Assembly (NCBI RefSeq): GCF_003024385.1
Contig: NZ_PVZN01000005.1
Coordinates: 62,001 to 126,000, forward strand
Origin: Pseudomonas sp. BBP2017
GTDB taxonomy: Bacteria; Pseudomonadota; Gammaproteobacteria; Pseudomonadales; Pseudomonadaceae
Direction: 5' to 3'
Length of the DNA stretch: 64,000 bases
Part shown: in pieces, positions 35,027-45,544 of the stretch
Layout of the letters: every line of letters starts with the position of its first letter
How positions within the stretch are numbered: the first letter of the stretch is position 1
Made by a program: the position numbers and the translations under genes
The notes under the pieces: model-generated
Told to the model about the DNA's origin: nothing
The model's input: only the letters and a program-made list of their open reading frames with translations
The model's database searches: none

Positions 35027-35827
35027 TCACCGGGCAGGCATAGTGGCAGTGCGGGCCTGGCGCCGATATTGCTCAGGCGTGCACTGGGCATGACGCTGAA
35101 ACATGGCGATAAAGGCCGAGGGACTGCTGTAGCCAAGGTCGAAGGCAATCTGCTGGATCGGCAGGTTCTGCTCCAGCGCGTCAATGGCCCGCAGAAAGCG
35201 TAGACGCAGGCGCCATTCGCCAAAGCTGATGCCCAGCTCGCGCAGAAACTGACGGGCCAGGGTGCGCTCACTGACATGCACGCTCGCCGCCCATTCGGCC
35301 AACGGCCGGTTGTCCCCGGGCTCTGCGTGCAAGGCCTGCAATATGCCATCCAGGCCGACACTGCGGGCATAAGGCAGAAAACAGGTCTGGGTCGGGGCCA
35401 GGCGCAGTTGGTCGACCAGCACCTGAGCTAGACGGCGATCGGCTGCCACCTCGGGAATCTTCACATCTCGCCGAGCGAAGTCGCCCAGGATGGCCTTGAG
35501 AATCTCACTGATCACCAGCGTGCAGGGCTGCGTCGGCAATCCCTGGCACAAGGCGCGGTCCAGATAGACCGAGCGGTAGACAATGGCCTGTGGGTTGTAG
35601 CAGCTGTGTTCAGTGTCCGGCGGCACCCACACCGCATAGTGAGGCGGCGAAACAAAGCGCTGGCCGTCGATCTCCAGGTGCATGATGCCATGGGCCGTAA
35701 AGTTGAGCTGGCCCCAGGCATGGCTGTGTGCAGCACTGTGGGTGTCGGCACCGAATTCGTCGTAACGGAAGTAAACCGGCGCCGGCAAGGCGGCGAATTG
35801 CGGGATGTTGAGGTATTTGCGCGCCAT
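35027..35827 (-). CDS. AraC family transcriptional regulator
   Basis: A 266-residue regulator: N-terminal cupin-like sensor (HSAAHSHAWGQLNFTAHGIM) and C-terminal double helix-turn-helix (VHVSERTLARQFLRELGISF; LGYSSPSAFIAMFQRHAQCTPEQYRR in two parts). The ATG at 35827 is used; a TTG 36 bases upstream is possible. It is divergent from an EamA exporter gene across about 100 bases and probably controls it, a common pairing. Confidence 0.9.
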   Translation of the reverse strand: MARKYLNIPQFAALPAPVYFRYDEFGADTHSAAHSHAWGQLNFTAHGIMHLEIDGQRFVSPPHYAVWVPPDTEHSCYNPQAIVYRSVYLDRALCQGLPTQPCTLVISEILKAILGDFARRDVKIPEVAADRRLAQVLVDQLRLAPTQTCFLPYARSVGLDGILQALHAEPGDNRPLAEWAASVHVSERTLARQFLRELGISFGEWRLRLRFLRAIDALEQNLPIQQIAFDLGYSSPSAFIAMFQRHAQCTPEQYRRQARTATMPAR

Positions 35828-35924
35828 GCTGTCCGGATCGATGGGTGGGTTGTCTGGATGCAAGTATAGCTAGCAAGACAGACAGGGGATAATAGCGCCC
35901 TGTACCTACACGAGTTCCTGCGTC

Positions 35925-36821
35925 ATGAATTATGCGTTTCCTTTGCTGGCCATCCTGATCTGGGCCGGCAACACGGTAGTCACGAAAATGTCGGCCGGGG
36001 TGATTTTTCCCGCCGAGATCGGTTTCTATCGCTGGCTGCTGGCCGGATTGTTGTTCACTCCGTTCCTGCTACGGCCGCTACTGCGTGACTGGGCCGAGAT
36101 CCGCCGCAACCTTGGCAAGATCTTCATCCTCGGCGTGCTGGGCATGGCGGTGTACCAGAGCCTGGCCTACTTCGCCGCCGCCATCACCAGCGCTACCAAT
36201 ATGGGCATCATTCTTTCGTTGATGCCATTGATGTCGCTGGCTTTGGCGATCATCAGCCTGGGCCTGCGCCTGACCTTCGGTGCGCTGATCGGTGCAGTGG
36301 TGTCCTTTGTCGGGGTGTTGCTGGTGGTGTCAGCGGGTGATCTGGGCGCCTTGCTGCAACACGGGGTCAATGGCGGTGATGCGCTGATGCTGATCGCCAC
36401 CCTGGCCTACGCGCTGTACAGCACCTTGCTGAAAAAGTGGCAACTGCGCCTTGCCCCCCTGCTTTTGCTCTATCTGCAGGTGCTGGTGGCGATCATTGTG
36501 CTGTTCCCTCTGTTCCTGGTCTCCGACAAAACCGGCCTTGGCCCGGGCAATATCGGCCTGGTGCTGTACGCCTGCGTGCTGGCTTCGATGGTCGCACCGC
36601 TGGCCTGGATGCAGGCCGTCAGTCGCCTGGGGCCAAGCCGTACAACGCTGTTCTTCAACCTGTTGCCTGCGATCACCGCAGTGATCGCCGCCTTGGTGCT
36701 GGATGAACGGCTGGCGCTGTATCACCTGTTCGGCGGCCTGTTGACCCTGGCCGGGGTGATTCTGGCAGAGCGCTGGAAGACGCCCATCCGCCCAGTCACG
36801 GTCACAGCCCCGCAGCCTTGA
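35925..36821 (+). CDS. EamA/DMT family exporter
   Basis: A 298-residue protein with ten membrane segments in two EamA halves (residues about 4-138 and 150-285). Such proteins export amino acids, drugs or metabolites; the substrate is not visible. It is divergent from the AraC regulator. Its 3' end overlaps the convergent lipase gene by 20 bases. Confidence 0.9.
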   Translation: MNYAFPLLAILIWAGNTVVTKMSAGVIFPAEIGFYRWLLAGLLFTPFLLRPLLRDWAEIRRNLGKIFILGVLGMAVYQSLAYFAAAITSATNMGIILSLMPLMSLALAIISLGLRLTFGALIGAVVSFVGVLLVVSAGDLGALLQHGVNGGDALMLIATLAYALYSTLLKKWQLRLAPLLLLYLQVLVAIIVLFPLFLVSDKTGLGPGNIGLVLYACVLASMVAPLAWMQAVSRLGPSRTTLFFNLLPAITAVIAALVLDERLALYHLFGGLLTLAGVILAERWKTPIRPVTVTAPQP

Positions 36822-37692
36822 GCCGCGCCGCATGCTCGGTAAACAGCCGCACTGGGTCGGCGCCCTTGCCCACCGCACCGAGTGATTGATTGACGATGTC
36901 CAGGTGGTCAAGCGGATAGTCGTCACCGATCACCTGGCCCAGGTGCGAGCTGTAGCGACCGACCATGCCATCACACTGCCCGGCCTCATGCACGAAGGTC
37001 CGGGCAAACAGGCGGCAGAAGCGATTGCTGCCGTCCAGGCGGTTCAGGCCCTTGTCAGTGAGGCCCGGCTGCAAGGTGCCGGACCAGGAGTAGTAGCGCA
37101 CGCCGTTGACCTCGGCCGGCCCCTCACCGCCCCAGGTGCTGGACAAGCCCTGTGGATAAGCCTGATTGAACAAGGTGACGCCAGCGCGGGTCAGCGAATG
37201 GTGTGAAGCGTGCACGTCGATGGGCAGCTTCGGGCCGCGCCAACCGGTTTCCAGCCAGCCCATCAGCACCCCCAGACCATGCAGCAAGGCCTTGAGCAAG
37301 CGCCCACGGGCAGAGTCGGCGGGGTAATGCTCAAGCAGGTAGTCAGCCAGTTCCGAGCCGTGGTTTGGCCCGGCAATCGAGGTCACCGACGCCACCCATT
37401 CCGGCCGTTTGGCCGCCGCATAGCGCGCGGTCAAAGCGCCCTGACTGTGGCCAAGCAGATTGACCTTGTCGGCACCTGTGCGCTGGCGGATGTCGGCGAT
37501 GATCTGCAACAACTGCTCGCCCCGCACCTCGGTGGCATTGAGCGGCGACACCTGAATGGCAAAGACCTTGGCACCGCCCCCGCGCAAGGCCGAGACAATG
37601 CCGAACCAGTAGGGGTAGAGCAGCAGGCGGACGAAGCCGAGCATGCCCGGCACCAATACCAATGGATAACGCGTAGCAAGCGTTTGGGCCAT
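36802..37692 (-). CDS. Triacylglycerol lipase-like alpha/beta hydrolase without signal peptide
   Basis: A 296-residue hydrolase similar in layout to Pseudomonas family I lipases: oxyanion region YPLVLVPGMLGF, nucleophile elbow GHSQG (most secreted relatives have GHSHG or GHSQG), the catalytic acid probably in DGMVGRYSSHLG and His in YPLDHLDIVNQ. The mature-like sequence begins directly at the start codon (MAQTLATRYPLVLVPG), with no signal peptide, so it should be cytoplasmic or use another route. No Lif foldase gene is next to it. Confidence 0.82.
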   Translation of the reverse strand: MAQTLATRYPLVLVPGMLGFVRLLLYPYWFGIVSALRGGGAKVFAIQVSPLNATEVRGEQLLQIIADIRQRTGADKVNLLGHSQGALTARYAAAKRPEWVASVTSIAGPNHGSELADYLLEHYPADSARGRLLKALLHGLGVLMGWLETGWRGPKLPIDVHASHHSLTRAGVTLFNQAYPQGLSSTWGGEGPAEVNGVRYYSWSGTLQPGLTDKGLNRLDGSNRFCRLFARTFVHEAGQCDGMVGRYSSHLGQVIGDDYPLDHLDIVNQSLGAVGKGADPVRLFTEHAARLKAAGL

Positions 37693-37775
37693 CGCTGCAT
37701 GCTCCGTTCCGTGGACAGTCGGCCCACCCTACATGCACTTCAAGTGCAACCGCAATCGGCCTCCTCGCGATGCTT

Positions 37776-39809
37776 TTAACCGGCCTTCATCTGCTCCAGC
37801 AACGGCGTGCACTGATTCGGCACATCGCCCCCAGGCGCCACCAACGCCAACAATCCCGCGGCAGGGCCGATCACCACCCCCAACGCGACCATCCCCGCAC
37901 CTCGCAAGGCCAGCGGCACCGCCTGCACGCCGGCGTTGGGTTTGGCAAATGGACCACGTACGTACAAAGGCGAACGCAGCGAGAGCAAGCGCACGCCCTT
38001 GGACTCGGGATTGATCTTCAGGTCTAGTTGCTCACTGGCGAAGTTGGCGGTGCCATTGACGTAGATGATTGCGTTCTCCGTGTCGAAGACAAACAAGCGG
38101 GTGCTTGCCACCCCCTCCTTGATACCGAAATCAGCGGCTGCGCAGTTGATCTTCACTTCCTTGTCACCGAACAACTGGCCCACTACATAGTTGCCCACGT
38201 TCAGCCCGGCGATTTCCATCAGGCCACGGCTGATGGCGCCATCGTTGATCAACATCTTCAGCTCGCCATTGGACGTGGCCAGCAACGCCGCCACCGAGTT
38301 GCCCCGACCACTGAGGTCGGCGTCACCATTGAGTTGGCCGAAACTGGTTTTCATCGGTTCGAAGGCCGGGAACAGCTGCTTGAGCTTGAAACCCCGAGCG
38401 CTGAGCTGGGCGCGGCCTTGCAGCGGTACCGTGCGGCCGTCCAGGCGAACCTGGGCATCGAGCTTGCCGCCGGCCACGCCAAAACGCAGCGGAGCCAGGC
38501 GCAGCACGCCATCATCAAGAACAAAGTGACTGGATAAATCGTTGAATGGCAACTCTTGACTGTGCACGATGCGCTTGCCGCTGAAGGTCACGTCGGCGTC
38601 CATGCTCCGCCAGCGTTCGGTGCGGAATTCCTCAACCGGCAGGACCGTGCCTGCCGGTTGCTTGCTGGCGCCACCGCGGGCTTTCTGTTCGGCATTGGAG
38701 TCGGCACCGATCAGCGGCGCGAGGTCCTTGAACAGCAACTGATTGGAAACCAGGTTGCCACTGAGCTTGGGCCGCGGCTGGCTGGAGACGAAGGTCAGGT
38801 CTCCATGGATGTCACTGTCGCCGATCTTGCCATTGAAGCCCTCATAACGAAACAGTGCGCCACCGGGTTCATGCAGTTTGGCCACCAAGTGACCGTCGGT
38901 GGAATACGCAGGCGAATCCGGCAGGGTCACGCCGGTCAACGGATACAGGTTGCCCAGGCTCGCGCCCGACAGGCGCAGACGCAGGTCGAGAGCGCCCAGG
39001 TTGCGCGGATCGGTCAGGATGCCTGCAAGGGCGATGCGGGTATCGGCGATCTGCATGTCGGCCTGCAACGGGAACGGCCGGCTCGCACCCTGCAGCGCCA
39101 GCAGGCCGCCAATCTTGCCATTACCGGAGAGTGGCTGGCCTTTGTAGCGCCCTTTGACTTTGAGGCTAAAGGCATAATCCTGGGCGGTACCGGCTCTCTG
39201 CGCCGTGGCCTTGCCGACAATTTCGGCGAACGGGATCGGCTTACCCAACGGATCGATATCGACATCCAGCGTGGTTTTCAGCAACTGGTCATCAAGGCTG
39301 ACCTGGCCTTTGTCGAAACCAATGGCGCCGATATCCAGCCCCCATCTGGAAGGCTCGGCCTGTTCATCCTTTGGGCCAAAATCGAACGTCCAGTTTTCCC
39401 GTCCATCGGCCAGGCGCTTGAGCGTGGCGCTGGGCTGGTTGAGATCGATGCGCGCAATGGCGATTTGCCTAAACAGCAGCGGCAAGGGTGCCAGGCGAAA
39501 CTCGACGCGCTTGACAGCGGCCATTCGCGGCTCCTTGAGCCAGTCCGGGTTGCCCAGAGTCAGGTCCTCGGCGATGAAGCGCGGCGAGGGAATCCAGGCC
39601 CGCCAGCCACCCTGTTCCGGCTCAAGCTGCCAAACCACTGCGAGATTACCGTTGATGGCGAAAGGTCGCTGCAGCGCTTCGGAGACCTTGGCATTGAGGG
39701 TCGGCTTGACCCGGTTCCAATCGAACGTCGCGATAACGATTACCAGTAAGGTCACGATCAGCAGCAGGCTGGCGAGGGTCCAGGTGAGGACTCTGGCGGA
39801 ACGCGTCAT
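37776..39809 (-). CDS. AsmA family protein
   Basis: A 677-residue protein anchored by one N-terminal helix (VLTWTLASLLLIVTLLVIVI) with a long beta-rich periplasmic part and the AsmA C-terminal domain (NGELKMLINDGAISRGLMEI, NCAAADFGIKEGVASTRLFV). AsmA-like proteins are thought to bridge the envelope for phospholipid transfer. The ATG at 39809 gives the anchor at the right place; an earlier start adds 17 unlikely residues. The C-terminal Pro/Gly-rich tail follows a hydrophobic stretch. Single gene. Confidence 0.88.
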   Translation of the reverse strand: MTRSARVLTWTLASLLLIVTLLVIVIATFDWNRVKPTLNAKVSEALQRPFAINGNLAVVWQLEPEQGGWRAWIPSPRFIAEDLTLGNPDWLKEPRMAAVKRVEFRLAPLPLLFRQIAIARIDLNQPSATLKRLADGRENWTFDFGPKDEQAEPSRWGLDIGAIGFDKGQVSLDDQLLKTTLDVDIDPLGKPIPFAEIVGKATAQRAGTAQDYAFSLKVKGRYKGQPLSGNGKIGGLLALQGASRPFPLQADMQIADTRIALAGILTDPRNLGALDLRLRLSGASLGNLYPLTGVTLPDSPAYSTDGHLVAKLHEPGGALFRYEGFNGKIGDSDIHGDLTFVSSQPRPKLSGNLVSNQLLFKDLAPLIGADSNAEQKARGGASKQPAGTVLPVEEFRTERWRSMDADVTFSGKRIVHSQELPFNDLSSHFVLDDGVLRLAPLRFGVAGGKLDAQVRLDGRTVPLQGRAQLSARGFKLKQLFPAFEPMKTSFGQLNGDADLSGRGNSVAALLATSNGELKMLINDGAISRGLMEIAGLNVGNYVVGQLFGDKEVKINCAAADFGIKEGVASTRLFVFDTENAIIYVNGTANFASEQLDLKINPESKGVRLLSLRSPLYVRGPFAKPNAGVQAVPLALRGAGMVALGVVIGPAAGLLALVAPGGDVPNQCTPLLEQMKAG

Positions 39810-40042
39810 TGCAGGACTCTCCTGACGCCCACAAGGCACAGATGGGCATATTGATGGCACTTAGTAATCGGACTGATGAAACGCCGAGGGGTTTAATTGA
39901 CGATGATGATTCCGGCGTCTTTTCTCGGTTTCCCATCAATACACACAGGGACCCAGCCTCCCCATCTACGCCCGAATGCGGCCTTGAAACACCCTGCAAG
40001 CATTGGTTTAGAGCCTTCGCACGAAAGCATCAATTCCATCGA
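39810..40042. other. Gene-free region between asmA and the repeat-protein gene
   Basis: The gap between the two divergent genes (39810-40137) holds the asmA upstream region on the minus strand and the promoter at 40043-40071. I see no open frame with a ribosome binding site and no strong inverted repeat in the first 230 bases. Confidence 0.5.
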
Positions 40043-40071
40043 TTGTCACCATTATCTTTATGAACTTTTAT
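40043..40071 (+). promoter_or_regulatory. Candidate sigma-70 promoter of the repeat-protein gene
   Basis: TTGTCA (40043-40048), 17-bp spacer, TTTTAT (40066-40071), in an AT-rich stretch about 65 bases upstream of the start codon. Confidence 0.5.
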
Positions 40072-40137
40072 CTGGCGCCCCCAAGCGTAGCATTGGCTCC
40101 GTACCCACTTTCCAGCCCCTCCAAGGAGCACCGAACC

Positions 40138-40545
40138 ATGAAACGCCAATTGCTGCTGAGTCTGTCCCTGTCCATCCTGGCCGCCAATGCTTTCGCCATT
40201 CCGGCCAGCGAACAAAGCCTGAGCGCCGAGTCTCGTTCCAGTTCGACAGTGATTTCGCAAACGCTGAACACCCTGGCCGAAGGTGGCTCGGATCGCCTGC
40301 AAGAGCGCAGTCGCGTAGCCGAAGGTGGTTCTGATCGTCTGCTGGAGCGCAATAGCCGCGTAGCCGAAGGCGGCGCTGATCGTCTGCTGGAACGCAACAA
40401 CCGTGTAGCTGAAGGCGGCGCTGATCGTCTGCTGGAACGCAACAACCGTGTAGCTGAAGGCGGCGCTGATCGTCTGAAAGAACGTTATCAGGTTGCCGAA
40501 GGTGGTTCTGACCGTCTGATCGAAAAGAACCAGCGCGTGAGCTGA
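40138..40545 (+). CDS. Exported tandem-repeat protein (AEGGxDRLxER repeats)
   Basis: A 135-residue precursor with a clear signal peptide (MKRQLLLSLSLSILAANAFA, cut before IPAS). Residues 46-133 are six repeats of 14-15 residues, consensus VAEGGADRLLERNNR; the third and fourth are identical at protein level and nearly so in DNA. The mature protein is small, polar and lacks Cys. CAAGGAG precedes the ATG. It has its own promoter and a strong terminator, so it is a single-gene unit. I recall similar repeat proteins in other pseudomonads under uninformative names; function unknown. Confidence 0.85.
   Translation: MKRQLLLSLSLSILAANAFAIPASEQSLSAESRSSSTVISQTLNTLAEGGSDRLQERSRVAEGGSDRLLERNSRVAEGGADRLLERNNRVAEGGADRLLERNNRVAEGGADRLKERYQVAEGGSDRLIEKNQRVS
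40273..40533 (+). repeat. Six in-frame tandem repeats of about 45 bp
   Basis: DNA repeats coding for VAEGG(A/S)DRL..., units of 42-45 bp. The unit boundaries follow codons, and most differences are synonymous or conservative, which points to selection on the protein with recent duplication of the central units. Confidence 0.85.
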
Positions 40546-40594
40546 AGCCTATGCCAGACAATAAGAGATCCCCGCCTTGCAACAGCTCCCCTCC

Positions 40595-40626
40595 AAGCCC
40601 GGTCAATTGACCGGGCTTTGTTTTTC
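40595..40626 (+). terminator. Strong intrinsic terminator
   Basis: A perfect 24-base palindrome (AAGCCCGGTCAA / TTGACCGGGCTT) followed by TGTTTTT, 50 bases after the repeat-protein stop. Confidence 0.88.
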
Positions 40627-40679
40627 CTGGCGCAGGCTATTAGAGTGCAGGGCTGTTTCACTGCCAACCGATACTCGCC

Positions 40680-41309
40680 ATGCTGCCGCGCGCCGAACAA
40701 AAGCAACAGACCCGCCAAGCCCTGCTGGATGCCGCCCGCCACCTGATGGAAAGTGGCCGTGGCTTCGGCAGCATCAGCCTGCGTGAAGTCAGCAAATGCG
40801 CGGGTATCGTACCTACCGGTTTCTACCGGCATTTTTCCGATATGGACCAGCTCGGCCTGGCCCTGGTCAATGAAGTCGGCGAGACCTTTCGCCAGACCAT
40901 TCGCCTGGTTCGCCACAATGAACTCGAACTCGGCGGTATCACCGACGCTTCGGTGCGAATCTTCCTCGACGTGGTCGCAGCCAATCGCCCGCAGTTCCTG
41001 TTCCTCGCGCGTGAGCAATATGGTGGCTCGCAACCGGTACGTCAGGCAATTGCCACCCTGCGCCAGGGCATCAGCTCGGACCTGGCCACCGACCTTGAGC
41101 GCATGCCGCGCTGGCAGCACCTGGATAATGCCGCCCTCTCGGTGATCGCCGATCTGGTGGTGAAAACCGTATTTGCCACCTTGCCGGAACTGATTGATGA
41201 GCCGGCTGACGACGCCGGACAAACGCTGAGCGCCCAGGACAAGATCACCCAGCAATTGCGTTTCATCTTCGTCGGCGCCAAGCATTGGCAGGGGCTCAGT
41301 ACCCTGTAA
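40680..41309 (+). CDS. TetR family regulator, FabR/DesT-like
   Basis: A 209-residue repressor with the helix-turn-helix ISLREVSKCAGIVPTGFYRH, which closely follows the FabR/DesT pattern ([20 protein letters not shown] in E. coli FabR, from memory). Those regulators sense the ratio of unsaturated to saturated acyl-CoA and control desaturase or fabA/fabB genes. No fatty-acid gene is adjacent, so targets are probably elsewhere. It is followed 57 bases later by an AGE-family gene. Confidence 0.8.
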   Translation: MLPRAEQKQQTRQALLDAARHLMESGRGFGSISLREVSKCAGIVPTGFYRHFSDMDQLGLALVNEVGETFRQTIRLVRHNELELGGITDASVRIFLDVVAANRPQFLFLAREQYGGSQPVRQAIATLRQGISSDLATDLERMPRWQHLDNAALSVIADLVVKTVFATLPELIDEPADDAGQTLSAQDKITQQLRFIFVGAKHWQGLSTL

Positions 41310-41366
41310 TTGCGCCGTTTCCTGCTACCATGCGCGCAAACGCACCGATCGCGATGATTCTTCTCC

Positions 41367-42476
41367 ATGCCCGACCTTCGTACTGCCCAGCCTGAACTGC
41401 CTGCCCTGCTCGAACAGGTGCAGACGCACTTTACCCAGCGCATCGTGCCGCTCTGGCAAGGACCGGGCTGGAATGCAGATATGGCCCTGCCTTACGAAGC
41501 GCTGGATGTGCAGCAGCAACCACTGCCTGTAGAGCGCTACCGGGCCATGGCCTGTGCCCGTCAGCTGTACCTGTTCAGCAGCCGCATCGAGCTACCTGGC
41601 GCCCGTGAACGCGCAGCGGCACTGTTCCGCTCGCTGCAACGACACTTCCACGACGCCGAGCATGGCGGCTGGTTCTACAGCATCGATGCCCAGGGCAAAC
41701 CGCTGGACCGGCGCAAGGATCTCTACACCCACGCCTTCATCATCTTTGCCTGCGCCCACTATTGGGGACAGGTTCGCGAGCAACTGGTCGAGTCGATCCT
41801 CAATGCAGCACTGAGCGTGGTCGCCGAACGTTTTGCCCGTGATGACGGTTTGTATGAAGCCAGCCTCGATGAAGACTGGTCAGACCTTGGTAGCGGCCCC
41901 CTGCAGAATCCGCTGATGCATTTGGCCGAAGCGTTCCTTGCAACGCTGGCAGTGCGTGACGATGAACAGGTGCAAAGCGCCCTGTTGGCGCTGGCCAATG
42001 CCATGCAACAGCACTTCATCGATCCCGAACACGGGGTAATGCTGGAAAAACCACGCGCTGCTGTGGATAACTGGTTCGAACCAGGCCACCAGTTCGAGTG
42101 GTTCTTCCTGCTGGAGTCTTCAGCACTGCTGCGCGGCAGCGAGCTGCACGCCTCTCTTGATCGGGCGTTCGCCTATGCCGAGCAATATGGGGTGAACGAC
42201 AGCGCAGTGTTGGCGATGCTCGGCGCCGACGGCCAGCTGCGCGATGCCACCCAGCGCATCTGGGCCCAGGCCGAGTACTTGCGCGCCCTGGCCTTGCGCC
42301 CGGGCTGCGCGGGCAAGGTCCTCACCCAGCTACAGGCGCTGCAGCAGCATTTCCTGCACGCCGGTGGCTGGTACGAGTGCCGTGACGCCAGTGGCGCAGT
42401 CAGCCGCAGCGATATGCCGTCGACCACGCCTTATCATCTGGCGACCTGTCTGGAAGGGTTGCAACGCCAGGTGTGA
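41367..42476 (+). CDS. AGE family sugar epimerase/isomerase (mannose isomerase-like)
   Basis: A 369-residue protein of the N-acylglucosamine 2-epimerase family, an (alpha/alpha)6 barrel. Conserved stretches include the early RYRAMACARQLYLFSSR, HGGWFYSIDAQGKPLDRRKDLY (in two parts), HAFIIFACAHYW and the catalytic-His regions EPGHQFEWFFLLE and AEYLRALAL. Likely activity is D-mannose/D-fructose isomerisation or sugar 2-epimerisation; the exact substrate is not decidable. It lies alone after the TetR gene. Confidence 0.82.
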   Translation: MPDLRTAQPELPALLEQVQTHFTQRIVPLWQGPGWNADMALPYEALDVQQQPLPVERYRAMACARQLYLFSSRIELPGARERAAALFRSLQRHFHDAEHGGWFYSIDAQGKPLDRRKDLYTHAFIIFACAHYWGQVREQLVESILNAALSVVAERFARDDGLYEASLDEDWSDLGSGPLQNPLMHLAEAFLATLAVRDDEQVQSALLALANAMQQHFIDPEHGVMLEKPRAAVDNWFEPGHQFEWFFLLESSALLRGSELHASLDRAFAYAEQYGVNDSAVLAMLGADGQLRDATQRIWAQAEYLRALALRPGCAGKVLTQLQALQQHFLHAGGWYECRDASGAVSRSDMPSTTPYHLATCLEGLQRQV

Positions 42477-42478
42477 GC

Positions 42479-42514
42479 TATCGCGACGACTCGACTTGCC
42501 CCGCGATTTGACAC
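42479..42514. repeat. Degenerate single REP remnant
   Basis: The 38-bp gap between two convergent genes contains CTTGCCCCGCGATTT, one half of the P. putida REP core, with a decayed left side. No partner arm is present. Confidence 0.5.
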
Positions 42515-43913
<1,399 letters not shown>

Positions 43914-43944
43914 AAAAAACGCCCTGCATTGGCAGGGCGTTTTT
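43914..43944 (-). terminator. Terminator of the liv operon
   Basis: ACGCCCTGC / GCAGGGCGT stem, 4-nt loop, with A and T runs on both sides, 12 bases after the livF stop. A second small hairpin (CCACA-AAGC-TGTGG) follows on the minus strand and overlaps DnaA-box-like sequences. Confidence 0.88.
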
Positions 43945-43955
43945 ACCGGATTGAA

Positions 43956-44672
43956 TCAGTGCCCGCCCAGATAAGCGTTACGCACCTCTTCGTTGACCAA
44001 CAGCTCCCGCCCGGTGCCAGTCATGCGGATCTGGCCGTTGACCATCACGTAGGCGCGGTCCGAGAGCTTGAGCGCATGGTTGGCGTTCTGCTCCACCAGA
44101 AAGATGGTCATGCCGGTCTTGGCCAACTCCCGCAGGGTTGCAAAGATCTGCTTGACCACAATCGGCGCCAATCCCAGGGATGGCTCGTCGAGCAGCAACA
44201 ACTTGGGTCGGCTCATCAACGCCCGGGCGATGGCGAGCATTTGCTGCTCACCGCCGGACATGGTCATGGCCCGCTGATTACGCCGCTCCTTGAGGCGCGG
44301 AAACAGCTCGAACATGCGCTGCATGTCTTCGTCGGCGAATTTGTCCCCGATAGGGATGGTGCCCATCATCAGGTTCTCTTCCACCGACATGTCCGGGAAC
44401 ACTCGACGCCCTTCGGGTGACTGGGCGATACCGTTGGAGGCGATGTAGTGGGAAGACTTGTGGGTAATGTCAGTACCGCGATAGACAATCTGCCCACTCG
44501 CCGCCCGCGGCTGACCGAAAATCGACATCAGCAGGGTCGATTTGCCGGCGCCGTTAGAGCCGATCAGGCTCACCGTCTCACCTTCGTTGATGTACATCGA
44601 GACTTTCTTCAGGGCCTGGATCGGCCCATAGAACACGTCCAGATCCTTGAGTTCGAGAATGGGTGCAGTCAT
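43956..44672 (-). CDS. livF: Branched-chain amino acid ABC transporter, ATP-binding protein LivF
   Basis: A 238-residue ATPase: Walker A GSNGAGKST, signature MSGGEQQ, Walker B LLLLDEPSLGLAP. Last gene of livH-M-G-F, overlapping livG by ATGA. With LivG it drives uptake of Leu, Ile, Val (and often Ala). Called BraG in P. aeruginosa. Confidence 0.95.
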   Translation of the reverse strand: MTAPILELKDLDVFYGPIQALKKVSMYINEGETVSLIGSNGAGKSTLLMSIFGQPRAASGQIVYRGTDITHKSSHYIASNGIAQSPEGRRVFPDMSVEENLMMGTIPIGDKFADEDMQRMFELFPRLKERRNQRAMTMSGGEQQMLAIARALMSRPKLLLLDEPSLGLAPIVVKQIFATLRELAKTGMTIFLVEQNANHALKLSDRAYVMVNGQIRMTGTGRELLVNEEVRNAYLGGH

Positions 44673-45544
44673 ACCAGCTCCTCTTCGTCAGCACCCAGGT
44701 AGGCGGCGATCACCGTCGGGTTGTTGCGAATATCCTGTGGCGCGCCTTCGGCGATCACGTTGCCATGGTCCAGTACCACGATATGGTCGGAAATACTCAT
44801 GACCATGCCCATATCGTGCTCGATCAGCACCACGGTGATGTCGTGCTCGTCACGCAGCACACGGATCATCTTGCTCAGGGCTTCGGTTTCCTGCGGGTTG
44901 AGGCCTGCTGCCGGTTCATCCAGGCAGATGATCTGCGGCCGCGTGCACATGGCCCGGGCAATCTCCAGACGGCGTTGCTGACCGTAGGACAACTCGCCAG
45001 CCAGACGGTTGGCACAGTCGACCAGGTCGACCACTTCCAGCCAGTAGAAGGCATGGTCCAGGGCATCGCTTTCGGCCTTGCGGTACGCTTTGGTGTTGAG
45101 CACCCCCGACAGCAGATTGCGGTTGACCCACATGTGCTGGGCCACCAGCAGGTTCTCCACCACCGACATTTCCCGGAACAGGCGAATGTTCTGGAAGGTC
45201 CGCGCCAGACCTGCGCGGTTGACCAGGTGGGTACCGCCGAACATCTTGTAGTGCAGACGGTTGATGAAGCGCTTGGGCGAAACGAAGTCACCCAGCTGGA
45301 AGCGCTCGCCAAGCAGCTGGATCACGTTGGTGCGGGTACCGCGCATGTTCAGTTCGATCTTGCCGCCACTGGCTTTGTAGAAGCCGGTCAGGCAGTTGAA
45401 CACCGTGGTCTTGCCCGCGCCGTTGGGGCCGATCAGGGCAAAGATCGAATTGCGCTTGACCTTGAGGCTGACATCGCTGAGTGCCTTGATCCCGCCAAAC
45501 TGCATCATCAGGTTGTCGACCGAGAGAATCACGTCATCGCTCAT
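44669..45544 (-). CDS. livG: Branched-chain amino acid ABC transporter, ATP-binding protein LivG
   Basis: A 291-residue ATPase: Walker A GPNGAGKTT, signature LSYGQQRR, Walker B ICLDEPAAGLNP, long insert between Walker A and signature typical of LivG (BraF). Overlaps livM upstream and livF downstream by 4 bases each. Confidence 0.95.
   Translation of the reverse strand: MSDDVILSVDNLMMQFGGIKALSDVSLKVKRNSIFALIGPNGAGKTTVFNCLTGFYKASGGKIELNMRGTRTNVIQLLGERFQLGDFVSPKRFINRLHYKMFGGTHLVNRAGLARTFQNIRLFREMSVVENLLVAQHMWVNRNLLSGVLNTKAYRKAESDALDHAFYWLEVVDLVDCANRLAGELSYGQQRRLEIARAMCTRPQIICLDEPAAGLNPQETEALSKMIRVLRDEHDITVVLIEHDMGMVMSISDHIVVLDHGNVIAEGAPQDIRNNPTVIAAYLGADEEELV

Noticed and set aside
40273..40533. 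Tandem repeats as a CRISPR-like array
   Set aside because: Units are contiguous, codon-phased and part of a secreted protein; there are no spacers.
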